Assembly: GCA_002733805.1 (NCBI GenBank) | Contig: NVXG01000003.1 | Location: forward strand, 41,802 to 105,801 | Source: Robiginitomaculum sp. | Lineage (GTDB): Bacteria > Pseudomonadota > Alphaproteobacteria > Caulobacterales > Maricaulaceae | Direction: 5' to 3' | Length of the DNA stretch: 64,000 nucleotides | Part shown: positions 54,901 through 64,000 of the stretch, piece after piece | Numbering within the stretch: position 1 is the first letter of the stretch | How the letters are laid out: every line of letters starts with the position of its first letter | Program-made: the position numbers and the translations under genes | The notes under the pieces: generated by a model | What the model saw: the letters and a program-made list of their open reading frames with translations, nothing else | The model's database searches: none | Told to the model about the DNA's origin: nothing

Positions 54901-55458
54901 TCAATCGGAACCGTAACCTTTACGCAGGCCGCGCCAGACCAGATCAAATGCTTGGGCTTGGGTAAGTTGTTCCGCCTTGATGCTTTGCGCTGCGACAAAC
55001 AGCAGGGCATCAACCATCTGCACCAGCCAGCTAACGGGTGTCTGGGCTGACAATGCACCTTCCTTTTGCACCAGTTTAATCAATTCGCGCATTTCGACGT
55101 CCTGTCGCTCCAATTGATCGCGCAGGTCGAGCAGAGCAAGGCAGGGCGGGTTGGTGCCCAAATAGGCGATGGCATCGGCGTGGGGCATCAATGCTTTTAG
55201 GATATTTCGCAACGCCTGTTTCCCTGAAAGACAATGGCGCGCGGCCCGGTCCGCCGTCTGGTCTATCGTATCTAGTGCGTGGCGCGCTGCGGCCAATTGC
55301 AAGTCTTGCCGGGAGGCAAAATATCGGTGCAGGCTGGCTCGGCTTATTCCGGCTTGTGCGGCGACCTTTGCCAATGGAGCAGAAGGGTCGCTCGACCAGA
55401 TGGCGAGGGCAGCCATAATCAGGTTATTTCGAGTTCGAAGATTGGTTGCGTTTGACAT
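54901..55458 (-). CDS. TetR family regulator of the DUF418 gene
   Basis: About 185 aa. Helix-turn-helix in APLAKVAAQAGISRASLHRYFASRQDL. ATG at 55458 chosen; another at 55476 is inside the operator. Neither has a Shine-Dalgarno, so translation may be leaderless. Divergent from the DUF418 gene. Confidence 0.85.
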   Translation of the reverse strand: MSNATNLRTRNNLIMAALAIWSSDPSAPLAKVAAQAGISRASLHRYFASRQDLQLAAARHALDTIDQTADRAARHCLSGKQALRNILKALMPHADAIAYLGTNPPCLALLDLRDQLERQDVEMRELIKLVQKEGALSAQTPVSWLVQMVDALLFVAAQSIKAEQLTQAQAFDLVWRGLRKGYGSD

Positions 55459-55460
55459 AA

Positions 55461-55492
55461 GACATATTTGTCGCATTTATGACAAATATGTC
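55461..55492. promoter_or_regulatory. TetR operator covering two divergent start sites
   Basis: GACATATTTGTC (55461-55472), 8-bp spacer, GACAAATATGTC (55481-55492): a perfect 12-bp inverted repeat. The start codons of both flanking genes lie in or next to it. It must overlap both promoters. Confidence 0.8.
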
Positions 55493-56582
55493 AAGTAAAA
55501 ACGCATCGCGCTTGCAAGCCTTGGATGTGGCCCGTGCGTTGGCCATATGGGGTATGGTGATTGTCAATTTCTCCTTGGTGTTGATCAAGGACTTTGATCA
55601 GGCTGTTGGGGTGGCGGCGGGACTGTCCGGTCTGTTGCAAGGTCGCGCCGTGGCACTTTTTATTGTGTTGGCCGGATATGGCATCGGAATGATGTCGGCA
55701 CGCGCAGCGGCAGAGCGAGAAACTGCTTCGCGCAATGCCATTCGGATTACCTTGTTAAAGCGGGCGTTGTTTTTGTTGATCGCCGGATTGTTGTTCGTGC
55801 CGATCTGGCCCGCCGACATCTTGCATTTTTACGGCTTCTACATCGCGTTGAGTGTGTTGTGTTTGTTTGCCAATCGCAAGGTGTTGTTGGTAATCGCGCT
55901 ATTTTTACCGTGGCTGTTTCTAGGTCTGATAGACGTATGGGATTGGCCGGCCGAGTGGGATTTCGATACATTGTCCTATGCCGGATTCTGGACGGCTGAC
56001 GGGTTCATCAAACATGCTTTTTTCAATGGATTTCATCCGGTAATTCCGTGGTTGGGATTTTTACTGTTTGGCTTGGCCATGTCACGGTTTGATCTGACAA
56101 TTACTAAAATAAGATACTGGGCCATGGGTGGATCGGCCGCCATGGTATTGATGCTGCTTGGTATATCGAGGTGGAGTGCACAAAAATTTGGAGCCATTAC
56201 AGATCCGGAAATGCACGAATTTGCTGATTTGTTGGTCGGGTTTTCACCTATGCCACCACTGCCTTTTTATATGTTTTCAGCCGGGGCCAGCGCACTGTTT
56301 GTCATTGCGCTGCTAATCCAGATGGAGCCGTACTGGAAACAATCTCTGCTCTGGAAATTTATGATCCCCAGCGGCCAATTGGCCCTCAGCCTGTATTTCG
56401 CCCATGTGCTGATCGGGTTGGGCTTGCCCGATGCTTTTGGCGAATTGGGTACTTGGAGCACCAATGCGGCTCTTGTCTGGGCCGTGTTGTTTTGTGGTTT
56501 TGGCGGGGTCGGCGCAATGGTTTGGCGCCAACATTTCGCCCGTGGTCCGGTGGAAAGCCTGATGCGCCGCCTGTGTGGTTGA
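55479..56582 (+). CDS. DUF418/YeiB-like membrane protein
   Basis: 367 aa, about nine to ten helices. LQALDVARALAIWGMVIVNFSLVL is the family opening; GRAVALFIVLAGYGIGMMSA and the C-terminal LALSLYFAHVLIGLGL segment agree. Start 55479 or 55488, both in the operator and without a ribosome site. Probably under control of the adjacent TetR protein. It ends directly at the end of carB, convergent. Confidence 0.8.
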   Translation: MTNMSSKNASRLQALDVARALAIWGMVIVNFSLVLIKDFDQAVGVAAGLSGLLQGRAVALFIVLAGYGIGMMSARAAAERETASRNAIRITLLKRALFLLIAGLLFVPIWPADILHFYGFYIALSVLCLFANRKVLLVIALFLPWLFLGLIDVWDWPAEWDFDTLSYAGFWTADGFIKHAFFNGFHPVIPWLGFLLFGLAMSRFDLTITKIRYWAMGGSAAMVLMLLGISRWSAQKFGAITDPEMHEFADLLVGFSPMPPLPFYMFSAGASALFVIALLIQMEPYWKQSLLWKFMIPSGQLALSLYFAHVLIGLGLPDAFGELGTWSTNAALVWAVLFCGFGGVGAMVWRQHFARGPVESLMRRLCG

Positions 56583-59500
56583 TCAGAACGTGCAGTCTTG
56601 TAAGGGCCGAACTGACAAGGTGCTGGAGCGCAAATCCTTGATGGCCAACACGGTGGCAGATGCGGCGGCAGCGGTGGTAAAATACGGGATGCTCCTCTCC
56701 AGCGCCGTACGGCGGATGGTATAGCTATCCTCATGGGCTTGGCGGCCCAATGTGGTGTTGAACACCAAAGCAATCTGGTCATTTTTCATGGCATCGACAC
56801 AATCGGGCCGCCCTTCATGGACTTTGTTGACCCGGGTTACCGCAACGCCTTGGTCGCTCAAATAGGTGGCGGTGCCGCCGGTGGATAGGATCGTAAAGCC
56901 CATAGCGCACAGCTCGCGAGCCAAGGGGACCATGGTTTTCTTGTCTTTGTCTTTTACCGAAATAAACACGGTACCTTCCAAGGGCAAATTAACCCCGGCT
57001 CCCAATTGCGCCTTGGCAAAGGCTCGACCAAAACTGGTGTCCAGCCCCATAACTTCGCCGGTTGAGCGCATTTCTGGCCCCAAGATCGGGTCGACCCCGG
57101 CAAACCGGGCAAACGGAAACACTGCTTCCTTGACCGCGACGTGCGATGTGGGCGCTGACGGGCAATCCATGTCGGCCAGTTTTTCTCCGGCCATAACCCG
57201 GGTGGCCATTGCTGCGACCGGTGCGCCGATCGCTTTGGCGACAAATGGCACGGTGCGTGAGGCGCGCGGATTGACTTCGAGCACGTAAATGATCTGGTCT
57301 GAAATGGCGAATTGCACATTCATCAGGCCGCGAATTTTCAACGCCTTGGCCAATTGCACGGTTTGTTCGCGTAAGCGTTCAATCATCTGGTCGGACAGGG
57401 AATAGGGTGGCAGCGCGCAGGCGCTATCGCCCGAATGAACCCCAGCCTCTTCGATATGCTCCATAATCCCGCATACCCAGACCGTATCGCCGTCGCAAAT
57501 GGCATCGACATCGACCTCGATGGCATCATTGACATACCGATCCAGCAACAGAGGCGATCCGGCCGAAACCTGCACGGCTTCGCGGACATAGCGCTTTAAG
57601 CTTTGGGTATTGGTGATGATCTCCATGGCCCGTCCGCCCAACACATAGGAAGGTCGCAGCACCAACGGGTAGCCCAATACTTCCGCCCCGGCCAAGGCTT
57701 CTGCTTCGGATTTGGCAATCACATTGGGTGGCTGAGTTAGCTCTAACTCATCCAGCAATGCCTTAAACCGTTCGCGGTCCTCGGCCAGATCGAGACTGTC
57801 CAGCGCGGTTCCCAACAGCGGCACGCCGGCTTGTTGCAGGGCTTCGGCTAGTTTTAACGGAGTTTGTCCGCCAAATTGCACGATAACGCCGAGCAATTCA
57901 CCGCGCATCATCTCAACCCGGCAAATCTCCAACACGTCTTCATCGCTTAATGGCTCAAAATACAGCCGGTCCGAGGTATCATAATCGGTCGATACGGTTT
58001 CTGGATTGCAATTGACCATAATGGATTCGATATCCATTTCCTTCAACGCAAAGGCGGCGTGGCAACAGCAATAATCGAATTCGATCCCCTGACCGATCCG
58101 GTTGGGCCCGCCGCCCAGAATAATCACTTTTTTACGGTCCGAAACTCGCGATTCGCATTCGGCCAGTTCGCCCAACGGGGCGGCTTCATAACATGAATAC
58201 ATATAGGGTGTTTTGGCCCGAAATTCGGCGGCGCAAGTATCAATGCGTTTGTAAACCGGGAACACACCAGCCGCATGGCGGGCGGTGCGAACCTCTGACT
58301 CTTGGCCATGGGTTAGCTTGGCCAATTGCCCATCAGAAAACCCAGCCTGTTTGACGTAGAGCCATGCGGGCGCTGTATCGGGCAGGCCGTGTTTCTTGAT
58401 CTGTTGTTCGGTTTGCACGATCTGTTCAATTTGATCTAAAAACCACGGCTCATATCCGGTCACTTCAGCGATTTGACCTAAGTCCCAGCCTTGGCGAAAC
58501 GCTTGGGCAATGGCTAAAATCCGGTGTGGGGTGGCTTTGGATAGTTCAGAGCGAATGGCGCCGTCATCATCGCCGTCGCCCAATCCTTCGAACTCAAATT
58601 CATCCAGCCCGCACAAGTCGGTTTCCAGTGAGCGCAGGGCTTTTTGCAAACTCTCTTTGAAGGTGCGGCCAATGGCCATGGCTTCACCGACCGATTTCAT
58701 CGCGGTTGACAATTTGACTTCGGCACCGGGGTATTTTTCAAAGGCAAAGCGTGGAATTTTGGTGACTACATAATCAATGCTGGGTTCAAAACTGGCCGGG
58801 GTCGCGCCGGTAATGTCATTGTCCAGCTCGTCCAGCGTATAGCCAACCGCCAATTTAGCGGCGATCCGGGCAATCGGAAAGCCAGTCGCCTTGGAGGCCA
58901 GAGCCGAGGAACGTGATACTCTGGGGTTCATCTCAATGACGATCAGTCGACCGTCTTTTGGATTAACCGCGAATTGCACATTGGAGCCACCTGTCTCGAC
59001 GCCGATCTCGCGCAATACGGCGATCGAGGCGTTTCGCATAATCTGGTATTCGCGGTCACTCAAGGTCAGTGCCGGAGCCACCGTAATGCTGTCACCGGTG
59101 TGGACACCCATCGGGTCGATATTCTCAATCGAGCAAATGATGATGCAATTGTCCGCTTTGTCGCGGACCACTTCCATTTCATATTCCTTCCAGCCCACAA
59201 TGCTTTCTTCAATCAGCACTTCCGTGGTCGGTGAAGCCTCAAGGCCGGAGCTGACAATTTCGCGAAATTCTTGTTTGTTATAGGCAATGCCGCCGCCGGT
59301 GCCGCCCAAGGTGAAGCTGGGCCGGATGATGGCCGGCAGGCCAATGGCGTGAAATGCCGCTTCGCTTTCTTCCAAGGTGTGGGCCAGTCTGGAATTTGGT
59401 GTTTCCAGACCGATCTTGGCCATGGCGGTCCGAAACAGATCCCGGTCTTCGGCCTTGTCAATGGCTTCGGCTTGCGCGCCGATCAGCTCAACCCCGTACT

Positions 59501-59828
59501 TTTTTAAGGTCCCATCCCGGTTCAAGGACAGTGCCGTGTTCAATGCGGTTTGTCCGCCCATGGTCGGCAGCAGTGCATCGGGGCGCTCTTTGGCGATCAC
59601 TTGGGCCACAAATTGCGGGGTAATCGGCTCGATATAGGTTGCATCGGCCATGTCCGGATCGGTCATGATCGTGGCCGGATTGGAATTGACCAGAATGACC
59701 CGATAGCCTTCTTCGCGTAAGGCTTTACAGGCTTGCACGCCGGAATAATCAAATTCACACGCTTGGCCGATCACGATCGGCCCCGCCCCGATAATCAGGA
59801 TGGAGGATATGTCCTTGCGTTTGGGCAT
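56583..59828 (-). CDS. carB: Carbamoyl-phosphate synthase large subunit
   Basis: 1081 aa. Two ATP-grasp halves: residues about 1-400 ([50 protein letters not shown]) and about 550-935 ([26 protein letters not shown]), an oligomerisation domain between them, and a C-terminal MGS-like allosteric domain ([15 protein letters not shown]). Makes carbamoyl phosphate for arginine and pyrimidine synthesis. carA is not in the window. Confidence 0.97.
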   Translation of the reverse strand: MPKRKDISSILIIGAGPIVIGQACEFDYSGVQACKALREEGYRVILVNSNPATIMTDPDMADATYIEPITPQFVAQVIAKERPDALLPTMGGQTALNTALSLNRDGTLKKYGVELIGAQAEAIDKAEDRDLFRTAMAKIGLETPNSRLAHTLEESEAAFHAIGLPAIIRPSFTLGGTGGGIAYNKQEFREIVSSGLEASPTTEVLIEESIVGWKEYEMEVVRDKADNCIIICSIENIDPMGVHTGDSITVAPALTLSDREYQIMRNASIAVLREIGVETGGSNVQFAVNPKDGRLIVIEMNPRVSRSSALASKATGFPIARIAAKLAVGYTLDELDNDITGATPASFEPSIDYVVTKIPRFAFEKYPGAEVKLSTAMKSVGEAMAIGRTFKESLQKALRSLETDLCGLDEFEFEGLGDGDDDGAIRSELSKATPHRILAIAQAFRQGWDLGQIAEVTGYEPWFLDQIEQIVQTEQQIKKHGLPDTAPAWLYVKQAGFSDGQLAKLTHGQESEVRTARHAAGVFPVYKRIDTCAAEFRAKTPYMYSCYEAAPLGELAECESRVSDRKKVIILGGGPNRIGQGIEFDYCCCHAAFALKEMDIESIMVNCNPETVSTDYDTSDRLYFEPLSDEDVLEICRVEMMRGELLGVIVQFGGQTPLKLAEALQQAGVPLLGTALDSLDLAEDRERFKALLDELELTQPPNVIAKSEAEALAGAEVLGYPLVLRPSYVLGGRAMEIITNTQSLKRYVREAVQVSAGSPLLLDRYVNDAIEVDVDAICDGDTVWVCGIMEHIEEAGVHSGDSACALPPYSLSDQMIERLREQTVQLAKALKIRGLMNVQFAISDQIIYVLEVNPRASRTVPFVAKAIGAPVAAMATRVMAGEKLADMDCPSAPTSHVAVKEAVFPFARFAGVDPILGPEMRSTGEVMGLDTSFGRAFAKAQLGAGVNLPLEGTVFISVKDKDKKTMVPLARELCAMGFTILSTGGTATYLSDQGVAVTRVNKVHEGRPDCVDAMKNDQIALVFNTTLGRQAHEDSYTIRRTALERSIPYFTTAAAASATVLAIKDLRSSTLSVRPLQDCTF

Positions 59829-59998
59829 GGGATTCGCCTTTGGTGTTTTTGCTGTGTGTAGCTTTCAGTGAGGGCCATGGAAAGGGGCCACGCGGTTTTT
59901 TTTACCGTGCGACAAAAAGAACCGGTATTATGACGGTGACTTGCGGCGGCTTCGATAATCAATTATCTGACAGGTCTGCAAAAATTTAGGTGTTTGAA

Positions 59999-61069
59999 AT
60001 GACCATCTTGCGTGAAACCAATGCTTTTCCCATGGCCGAAGCTCGCAAGCTGGTGGCCGGCTTGATGCGGGCCGACCCAAAGATTTACTGGCCGGATTTT
60101 TTAATTTCCATCTCACTGGGGTGGGGTGGTTTTGCTGTGGCGCTGCTTTTCCCGTGGGGGTCATGGCAGGGCATTGCAGGTGTGGTGGTTTCGGTCTTTG
60201 CCTTGTACCGGGCCGTTTTGTTTACCCATGAGTTGACCCATCTGGAAACCGGCACGTTTCGGGTGTTTCGTTTTGTGTGGAATTTATTGTGTGGCTTCGC
60301 GTTGCTGATCCCGTCGTTTACCTATTACGGGGTCCATCGCCACCATCATGTGCGCGGGGTGTATGGCACCAAAGAGGATGGCGAATATTTGCCGTTTGGG
60401 GCGGGCAACCCGCTGGGTATTATCGGCTATATGTTTCTAATCTTTATTTTACCCGGCTTTTTTGTCATCCGGTTTATGATCCTTGGGCCGTTGTCATGGA
60501 TTTTTCCGCCCTTACGCAAATTGGTCTGGGGCAGTTTTTCTTCGCTGACCATTGATCTGACCTATGTGCGGGCCATGCCGGGCGCTAAAGATCCGAAACT
60601 TTTGTGGTTTGGACAGGAATTTTTGGCTGCTCTCTATGGGTGGAGCGCGGTCGCTCTGGTTTGGTTTGGGGTGCTGCCGGTCAAGGCGCTGATCCTGTGG
60701 TACGGCATTGCGGTGGTTATTTTCCTGCTGAACTCATTGCGGACCTTGGCGGCCCACGCTTATCGCAATCCGGGCGAAGAAAAAATGAGCTTTCCAGAGC
60801 AGTTCCTAGATTCAGTCGATGTACCGGGTCATCCGATCATCACCACATTGTGGGCGCCGGTTGGTTTACGCTTTCACGCGACCCACCATTTGTTTCCGGC
60901 CATGCCCTATCACAATCTGCCCAAGGCCTATGAAATCCTCAAAAACCAGCTAAGCGATAATTCGGTCTATCTGGCCTCAACCCGCAACAATTTGGCCCAT
61001 GCTCTGGTTCGTTTGTGGCAGGACGCAGCCGAGGCAGATCGCGAAGGCGACATTCAGCCGGCTGAGTAA
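59999..61069 (+). CDS. Membrane fatty acid desaturase (second)
   Basis: 356 aa from ATG 59999. Helices at both ends and histidine boxes FTHELTHLE, GVHRHHHVRG and HATHHLFPAMPYHNL fit a membrane di-iron desaturase or hydroxylase. A GTG three codons upstream is possible but AGG fits the ATG. Different from the enzyme at 32004. Confidence 0.85.
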   Translation: MTILRETNAFPMAEARKLVAGLMRADPKIYWPDFLISISLGWGGFAVALLFPWGSWQGIAGVVVSVFALYRAVLFTHELTHLETGTFRVFRFVWNLLCGFALLIPSFTYYGVHRHHHVRGVYGTKEDGEYLPFGAGNPLGIIGYMFLIFILPGFFVIRFMILGPLSWIFPPLRKLVWGSFSSLTIDLTYVRAMPGAKDPKLLWFGQEFLAALYGWSAVALVWFGVLPVKALILWYGIAVVIFLLNSLRTLAAHAYRNPGEEKMSFPEQFLDSVDVPGHPIITTLWAPVGLRFHATHHLFPAMPYHNLPKAYEILKNQLSDNSVYLASTRNNLAHALVRLWQDAAEADREGDIQPAE

Positions 61070-61152
61070 CTAACTCAATTTGGCTTCCGATCCAGATTTC
61101 ACTTCATGTCAGCTCCGAGGAGTGCCAGTCTTTTTGTCTTCCAAAAAATGGG

Positions 61153-61186
61153 AAAGTATGATATAATACCTCTATCGTCATACTTT
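61153..61186. promoter_or_regulatory. ParDE operator and promoter
   Basis: AAAGTATGA and TCATACTTT form a perfect 9-bp inverted repeat with 16 bp between them, holding TATAAT (61162-61167) as the likely -10 box. The antitoxin would bind here to repress its own operon. Confidence 0.75.
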
Positions 61187-61207
61187 TACTTTTGAAAGAC
61201 ATTTGAA

Positions 61208-61468
61208 ATGCACAAACAAACAATTTCGATCACCGAACGCCATAAAAATTGGCTACAAGCCCAAGTCGCATCAGGAAATTATAGCAATACCAGCGAAGTG
61301 ATCCGCGACATGATCCGCGAGCGTGAGTTGCGCGAACAAGAAACGCCAGAGCAAATTAAATGGCTACGCGCAAAGCTGGCTAAATCCATCGAAAGCGGTA
61401 TTTCGAACACAGACCCCGCCGATCTTCTTGCAATGTTCAAGGCCGAAATGAAGCAAGAAAAAGCATGA
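61208..61468 (+). CDS. parD: ParD-type antitoxin (ribbon-helix-helix)
   Basis: 86 aa. SITERHKNWLQAQVASGNYSNTSEVIRDMIRERE is the ribbon-helix-helix, and the C-terminal half (IKWLRAKLAKSIESGISNTDPAD) wraps the toxin. The stop overlaps the ParE start (ATGA). Confidence 0.9.
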   Translation: MHKQTISITERHKNWLQAQVASGNYSNTSEVIRDMIRERELREQETPEQIKWLRAKLAKSIESGISNTDPADLLAMFKAEMKQEKA

Positions 61469-61758
61469 ATGAGTACAGGCTCACGCCAGATGCCGAGGAA
61501 GACCTCCAAAACATTTATGAATGGGGCTTTATGACATTTGGAGAAGGTAGGGCCGACGAGTATCATTTAGAGCTACTCAACCGCTTCGCAAAAATTGCTG
61601 AACACCCGCTGCTTTGTCAGGTCGTCGATCATCTTTGCAAGGGTGCACGCCGTGCCGTTCATGGGAAAAATAGTATTTACTACCAGATTATCGACGATGA
61701 TTTAAACATCCTGATTATCGGTATTGTCGGCCAACAGGATGTTAGCAAGAAATTATAA
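61465..61758 (+). CDS. parE: ParE-type toxin
   Basis: 97 aa, RelE/ParE fold. YRLTPDAEEDLQNIYEWGFMTFGEGRADEYHLELLNRFAKIAEHP and IYYQIIDDDLNILIIGIVGQQD match the ParE family, whose members poison DNA gyrase. Co-translated with the antitoxin; no truncation seen. Confidence 0.9.
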   Translation: MNEYRLTPDAEEDLQNIYEWGFMTFGEGRADEYHLELLNRFAKIAEHPLLCQVVDHLCKGARRAVHGKNSIYYQIIDDDLNILIIGIVGQQDVSKKL

Positions 61759-61849
61759 ACTCTCACCGATTACTATTTTTCTCCAAATCATTGATATAAG
61801 GTGCTGCACATAAAGAACACAAGTGCGATTTTTTTTGGGTGAGAAAAAT

Positions 61850-62305
61850 ATGGCAGAATATAAAAGCAGTATCTTCAGTTTACCCACTAAGGAAGAAATG
61901 TGGGAAGAGGCGGAAAATTATCACACCATAAAATTTTACAATAAGTCAAAAAACTTGATAATAGTTTTCCTTGCTATTGGAATGCTTCTATCCTTGTGGC
62001 TTACAGCTAACAATAATGTGGTGGATTTATCAAACACCGACTTAGTTTCGAACTTAACACGAGTTGATGTGATTTATGGATTTTCGCTTTACGCATTTTT
62101 TTTAATATTCGTGTTTTTTAATCATAGATGGGCAATAATTTTGGTCGCTTTAATTTATACGGCTGACAAAGTATTGATAATGATTGGCTCGGGTACTTCG
62201 CCAATAGGGTCATTAATTTTTCTTGCCATCCTTTTAGGTCTCTCATATAGAGCGTTTTTTGTTGCATCCAACTTAAAGAAAATTAAAAAACAAAAAACTG
62301 AATAA
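61850..62305 (+). CDS. AT-rich four-helix membrane protein
   Basis: 151 aa with a soluble N-terminus (YKSSIFSLPTKEEMWEEAENYHTIKFYN) and four helices (about 37-56, 75-96, 99-116, 119-140). Codon use is strikingly AT-rich compared with neighbours. ATG 61850 with GAGAAA upstream is preferred. Downstream of ParDE; a recent arrival is plausible. No family recognised. Confidence 0.65.
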   Translation: MAEYKSSIFSLPTKEEMWEEAENYHTIKFYNKSKNLIIVFLAIGMLLSLWLTANNNVVDLSNTDLVSNLTRVDVIYGFSLYAFFLIFVFFNHRWAIILVALIYTADKVLIMIGSGTSPIGSLIFLAILLGLSYRAFFVASNLKKIKKQKTE

Positions 62306-62359
62306 GCGGAATAATCCCCCACCAGCTTTTCGTTGATCGGCGAAGGCAAGATTTCATCA

Positions 62360-62929
62360 CTAGCCCAACCGCGCTTCCAATCCAGCTTTCACCTCGGGCC
62401 ATTCTTCGCGCAAGACGGAAAAGAATACCGAATCGCGAAATGAGCCATCCCAGGTCTTGGCGTGATGGCGCAAGGTGCCTTCGTATTTTGCGCCCATTTT
62501 TCGCATGGCGTTTTGTGAGTGCCGGTTTTTGTGGTGGGTTTTTAGCTCGACCCGCTCAGCACCGCAGGCAAAGGCATGGCCCAATAACAAGTGTTTGCAG
62601 GCTGGGTTTACTTGCGTGCCCCGTTGATCGGCTCGGTACCACGTCCAACCAATTTCAACCCGTTGAAATAATGGGTGAATCACCAGATAAGCGCTGTGAC
62701 CGATCACCTCGCCATCCACCAAAATGGCATGGCTAATTGCATTGCCCTTGGCCTGATCGCCCAGCACATAATCGAACCAGCCATCAAAATGCTTCCCGTC
62801 GCCACGGATCGACATCAGTTTCCAAGTGTCCGGATCATCCCCGGCCAAGCGCATGGCTTCGCGGTGATCTTCGCGCAAGGGTTCCAGGGTTACATGGTTA
62901 TTGGACAGGGTTTGGGCGACTAATTTCAT
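62360..62929 (-). CDS. GNAT acetyltransferase (RimJ/RimL-like)
   Basis: 189 aa. VTLEPLREDHREAM opening, GEVIGHSAYLVIHPLFQRVEIGWTWYRADQRGTQVNPACKHLLLGHAF (acetyl-CoA site) and RHSQNAMRKMGAKYEG (the N/S-xxAxxxxxKxG end). Starts one base after the TauE/SafE stop, so both are co-transcribed. Confidence 0.9.
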   Translation of the reverse strand: MKLVAQTLSNNHVTLEPLREDHREAMRLAGDDPDTWKLMSIRGDGKHFDGWFDYVLGDQAKGNAISHAILVDGEVIGHSAYLVIHPLFQRVEIGWTWYRADQRGTQVNPACKHLLLGHAFACGAERVELKTHHKNRHSQNAMRKMGAKYEGTLRHHAKTWDGSFRDSVFFSVLREEWPEVKAGLEARLG

Positions 62930-62930
62930 G

Positions 62931-63686
62931 TCAGTGTCCCCACCAGAGCAATGCGGCGCGCACCAGATATACCGTGCCGATCACGCTGACCAACCCGCGT
63001 ACCCATTGCAAAAAGGAGCGGTCAGTCAGCCGGTTGAGCACCTTGCCGCCGAGCCATGTACCGCTCATGGATACCGGGATTGCAATCAACAGCAAGACAA
63101 GCAGTTCGCGTTGCGCATCGATTGCGCCGTGAAAAGCGATGCCACTCCAAAACATGATTTTGACCAGATGGGCCATCATTTGGCTGATTGATTTAGTGGC
63201 GACGATTTGATGACGGTTCAGGTTAGTCTGCACAAAGAAAATGTCGAGCATCGGTCCGGCCACTCCGGCAAAAGTGTTGAGTGCCGTGACCAGCACACCA
63301 GCCGCCATGGCATGGGCAGGTTTGTTGGCATCCAGATGAAACAAAGATTTGGGGAGCCAGACCAAAAATGGCACCAAGCCGAGCAGCAGGAATACGATGG
63401 AGCGTTGTGGCCGCCATGCAATCAGGAATAAAAGGCCAATCGCCACCAATGCACCCAGCACGTAATAGAACAGGATTTGTAATTGAATATCGCGGCGCAA
63501 CAAAAAACTGCGCCAGCCATTGGCCACCATTTGCAACAGACCGTGCGCTACCATGGCTTGCGGCACGGCAAACAGGCTGAGCAGCACGCCCATCAGGATC
63601 AAGCCGCCGGACATGCCGAATATCCCGGACAAAAAAGCAGTGCCCAAGGTGGCAAATAGTAATAGCATTGCGCTTGCAATTGGCAT
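62931..63686 (-). CDS. TauE/SafE family sulfite exporter-like permease
   Basis: 251 aa, about eight helices. FLSGIFGMSGGLILMGVLLSLF is the family's first helix signature, NTFAGVAGPMLDIFFVQ the second-half one. ATG 63686; a longer frame runs to 63827 but overlaps the divergent PepSY gene. The family exports sulfite, sulfoacetate or other organosulfonates; the substrate is unknown here. Confidence 0.88.
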   Translation of the reverse strand: MPIASAMLLLFATLGTAFLSGIFGMSGGLILMGVLLSLFAVPQAMVAHGLLQMVANGWRSFLLRRDIQLQILFYYVLGALVAIGLLFLIAWRPQRSIVFLLLGLVPFLVWLPKSLFHLDANKPAHAMAAGVLVTALNTFAGVAGPMLDIFFVQTNLNRHQIVATKSISQMMAHLVKIMFWSGIAFHGAIDAQRELLVLLLIAIPVSMSGTWLGGKVLNRLTDRSFLQWVRGLVSVIGTVYLVRAALLWWGH

Positions 63687-63764
63687 GATGATTTGCTCTT
63701 TTTGCGTACCATATCTTTGGAGCGAGCCTGTGCAAGCACCATCTGGCCCAAACAGGAAACAATC

Positions 63765-64000
63765 ATGAAAATTGCCGCTTACCTGACCCGCGCCCATAAA
63801 TGGATCGGCCTTGTGGTCGGTCTGCAAATTGTGCTGTGGACGGCTGGCGGTCTGGTGATGAGCGTGTTCAAAATCGAAAGTGTCCGCTCAGAAGCTTTGA
63901 TTGCTGAACCTGGCTTGCTTCCCTCTGATCTGTCGATCGGGATTGACCCAATGCGCGCAGCCTATGCTGCCGGGTTTGCTTCGCTGGAAAGTCTGGCGCT
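63765..64000 (+). CDS. PepSY-domain membrane protein (3' partial)
   Basis: Starts at ATG 63765 with AGGAAA upstream and runs off the window. The first 78 residues (TRAHKWIGLVVGLQIVLWTAGGLVMSVF) are the N-terminal helix and PepSY_TM opening. Likely a PepSY-associated iron-reductase or membrane protein; the rest is outside. Confidence 0.8.
   Translation, partial: MKIAAYLTRAHKWIGLVVGLQIVLWTAGGLVMSVFKIESVRSEALIAEPGLLPSDLSIGIDPMRAAYAAGFASLESLA

Noticed and set aside
54738..55058. 106-codon minus-strand frame across the candidate small RNA
   Set aside because: It crosses a strong terminator and overlaps the TetR gene; composition is not protein-like.
63690..63827. Extension of the TauE/SafE frame
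   Set aside because: It covers the start of the divergent PepSY gene and has no signal of translation.

Overview
The window reads as a chromosome segment of a marine-type alphaproteobacterium, possibly Hyphomonadaceae/Maricaulales-like. Base composition is moderate, near 50 percent GC by eye. Pointers are large TonB-dependent receptors, an ELM1-family protein, a PhnA protein, HupE/UreJ proteins and DUF3604. GTG and TTG starts and 4-base stop/start overlaps are frequent. Genus is not decidable. I see no rRNA, tRNA, CRISPR array, insertion sequence or prophage. The segment is mostly ordinary chromosome with a few accessory islands.

Layout. 1-1774: tail of a PpiC/SurA-like foldase gene overlapping a HupE/UreJ-type membrane protein, the same pair that recurs at 22647-24757 behind a DUF3604 protein. 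1842-13925: Old Yellow Enzyme, then an apparent peptide/amide scavenging locus (secreted amidohydrolase, lipoprotein amidase, TPR-sulfotransferase, Lrp regulator, two TonB receptors). 14006-19802, all minus strand: MAPEG protein; TetR with a palindromic operator; a short OvoA-like sulfoxide synthase lacking its methyltransferase domain; a divergent glutamine-synthetase-like ligase; a class III aminotransferase; a BKACE enzyme. 20355-31330, plus strand: DUF3604 / PpiC / HupE, then a four-gene envelope locus of unknown role (1048-aa coiled-coil plus von Willebrand A protein, pre-peptidase-C-like repeat protein, four-helix membrane protein, secreted helical protein).

31419-34640: PhnA, a desaturase and an RhlE-type helicase with a leader hairpin. 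35141-37485 is accessory: a His-rich secreted protein, paired palindromic repeats around a GIY-YIG nuclease gene, and an AlbA_2 (Schlafen-like) protein. 37496-53718 is mostly housekeeping and metabolism: uvrB, Yip1 protein, threonine aldolase, aspartate aminotransferase, HAD phosphatase, lipoprotein methyltransferase, greA, ELM1, trxB, TetR/aldo-keto reductase, and two divergent citrate synthase paralogues of which one carries a DNA-binding domain. 53771-64000: LysR, a candidate C-rich small RNA, a TetR/DUF418 pair whose start codons lie in or beside one inverted repeat, carB, a second desaturase, a ParDE module with operator, an AT-rich orphan, GNAT, TauE/SafE and the start of a PepSY protein.

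Strongest candidates for undescribed biology are the OvoA-lite plus glutamine-synthetase-like operon (16263-19357) and the VWA/PPC-like envelope locus (24808-31330), which sits directly behind the DUF3604-PpiC-HupE module.
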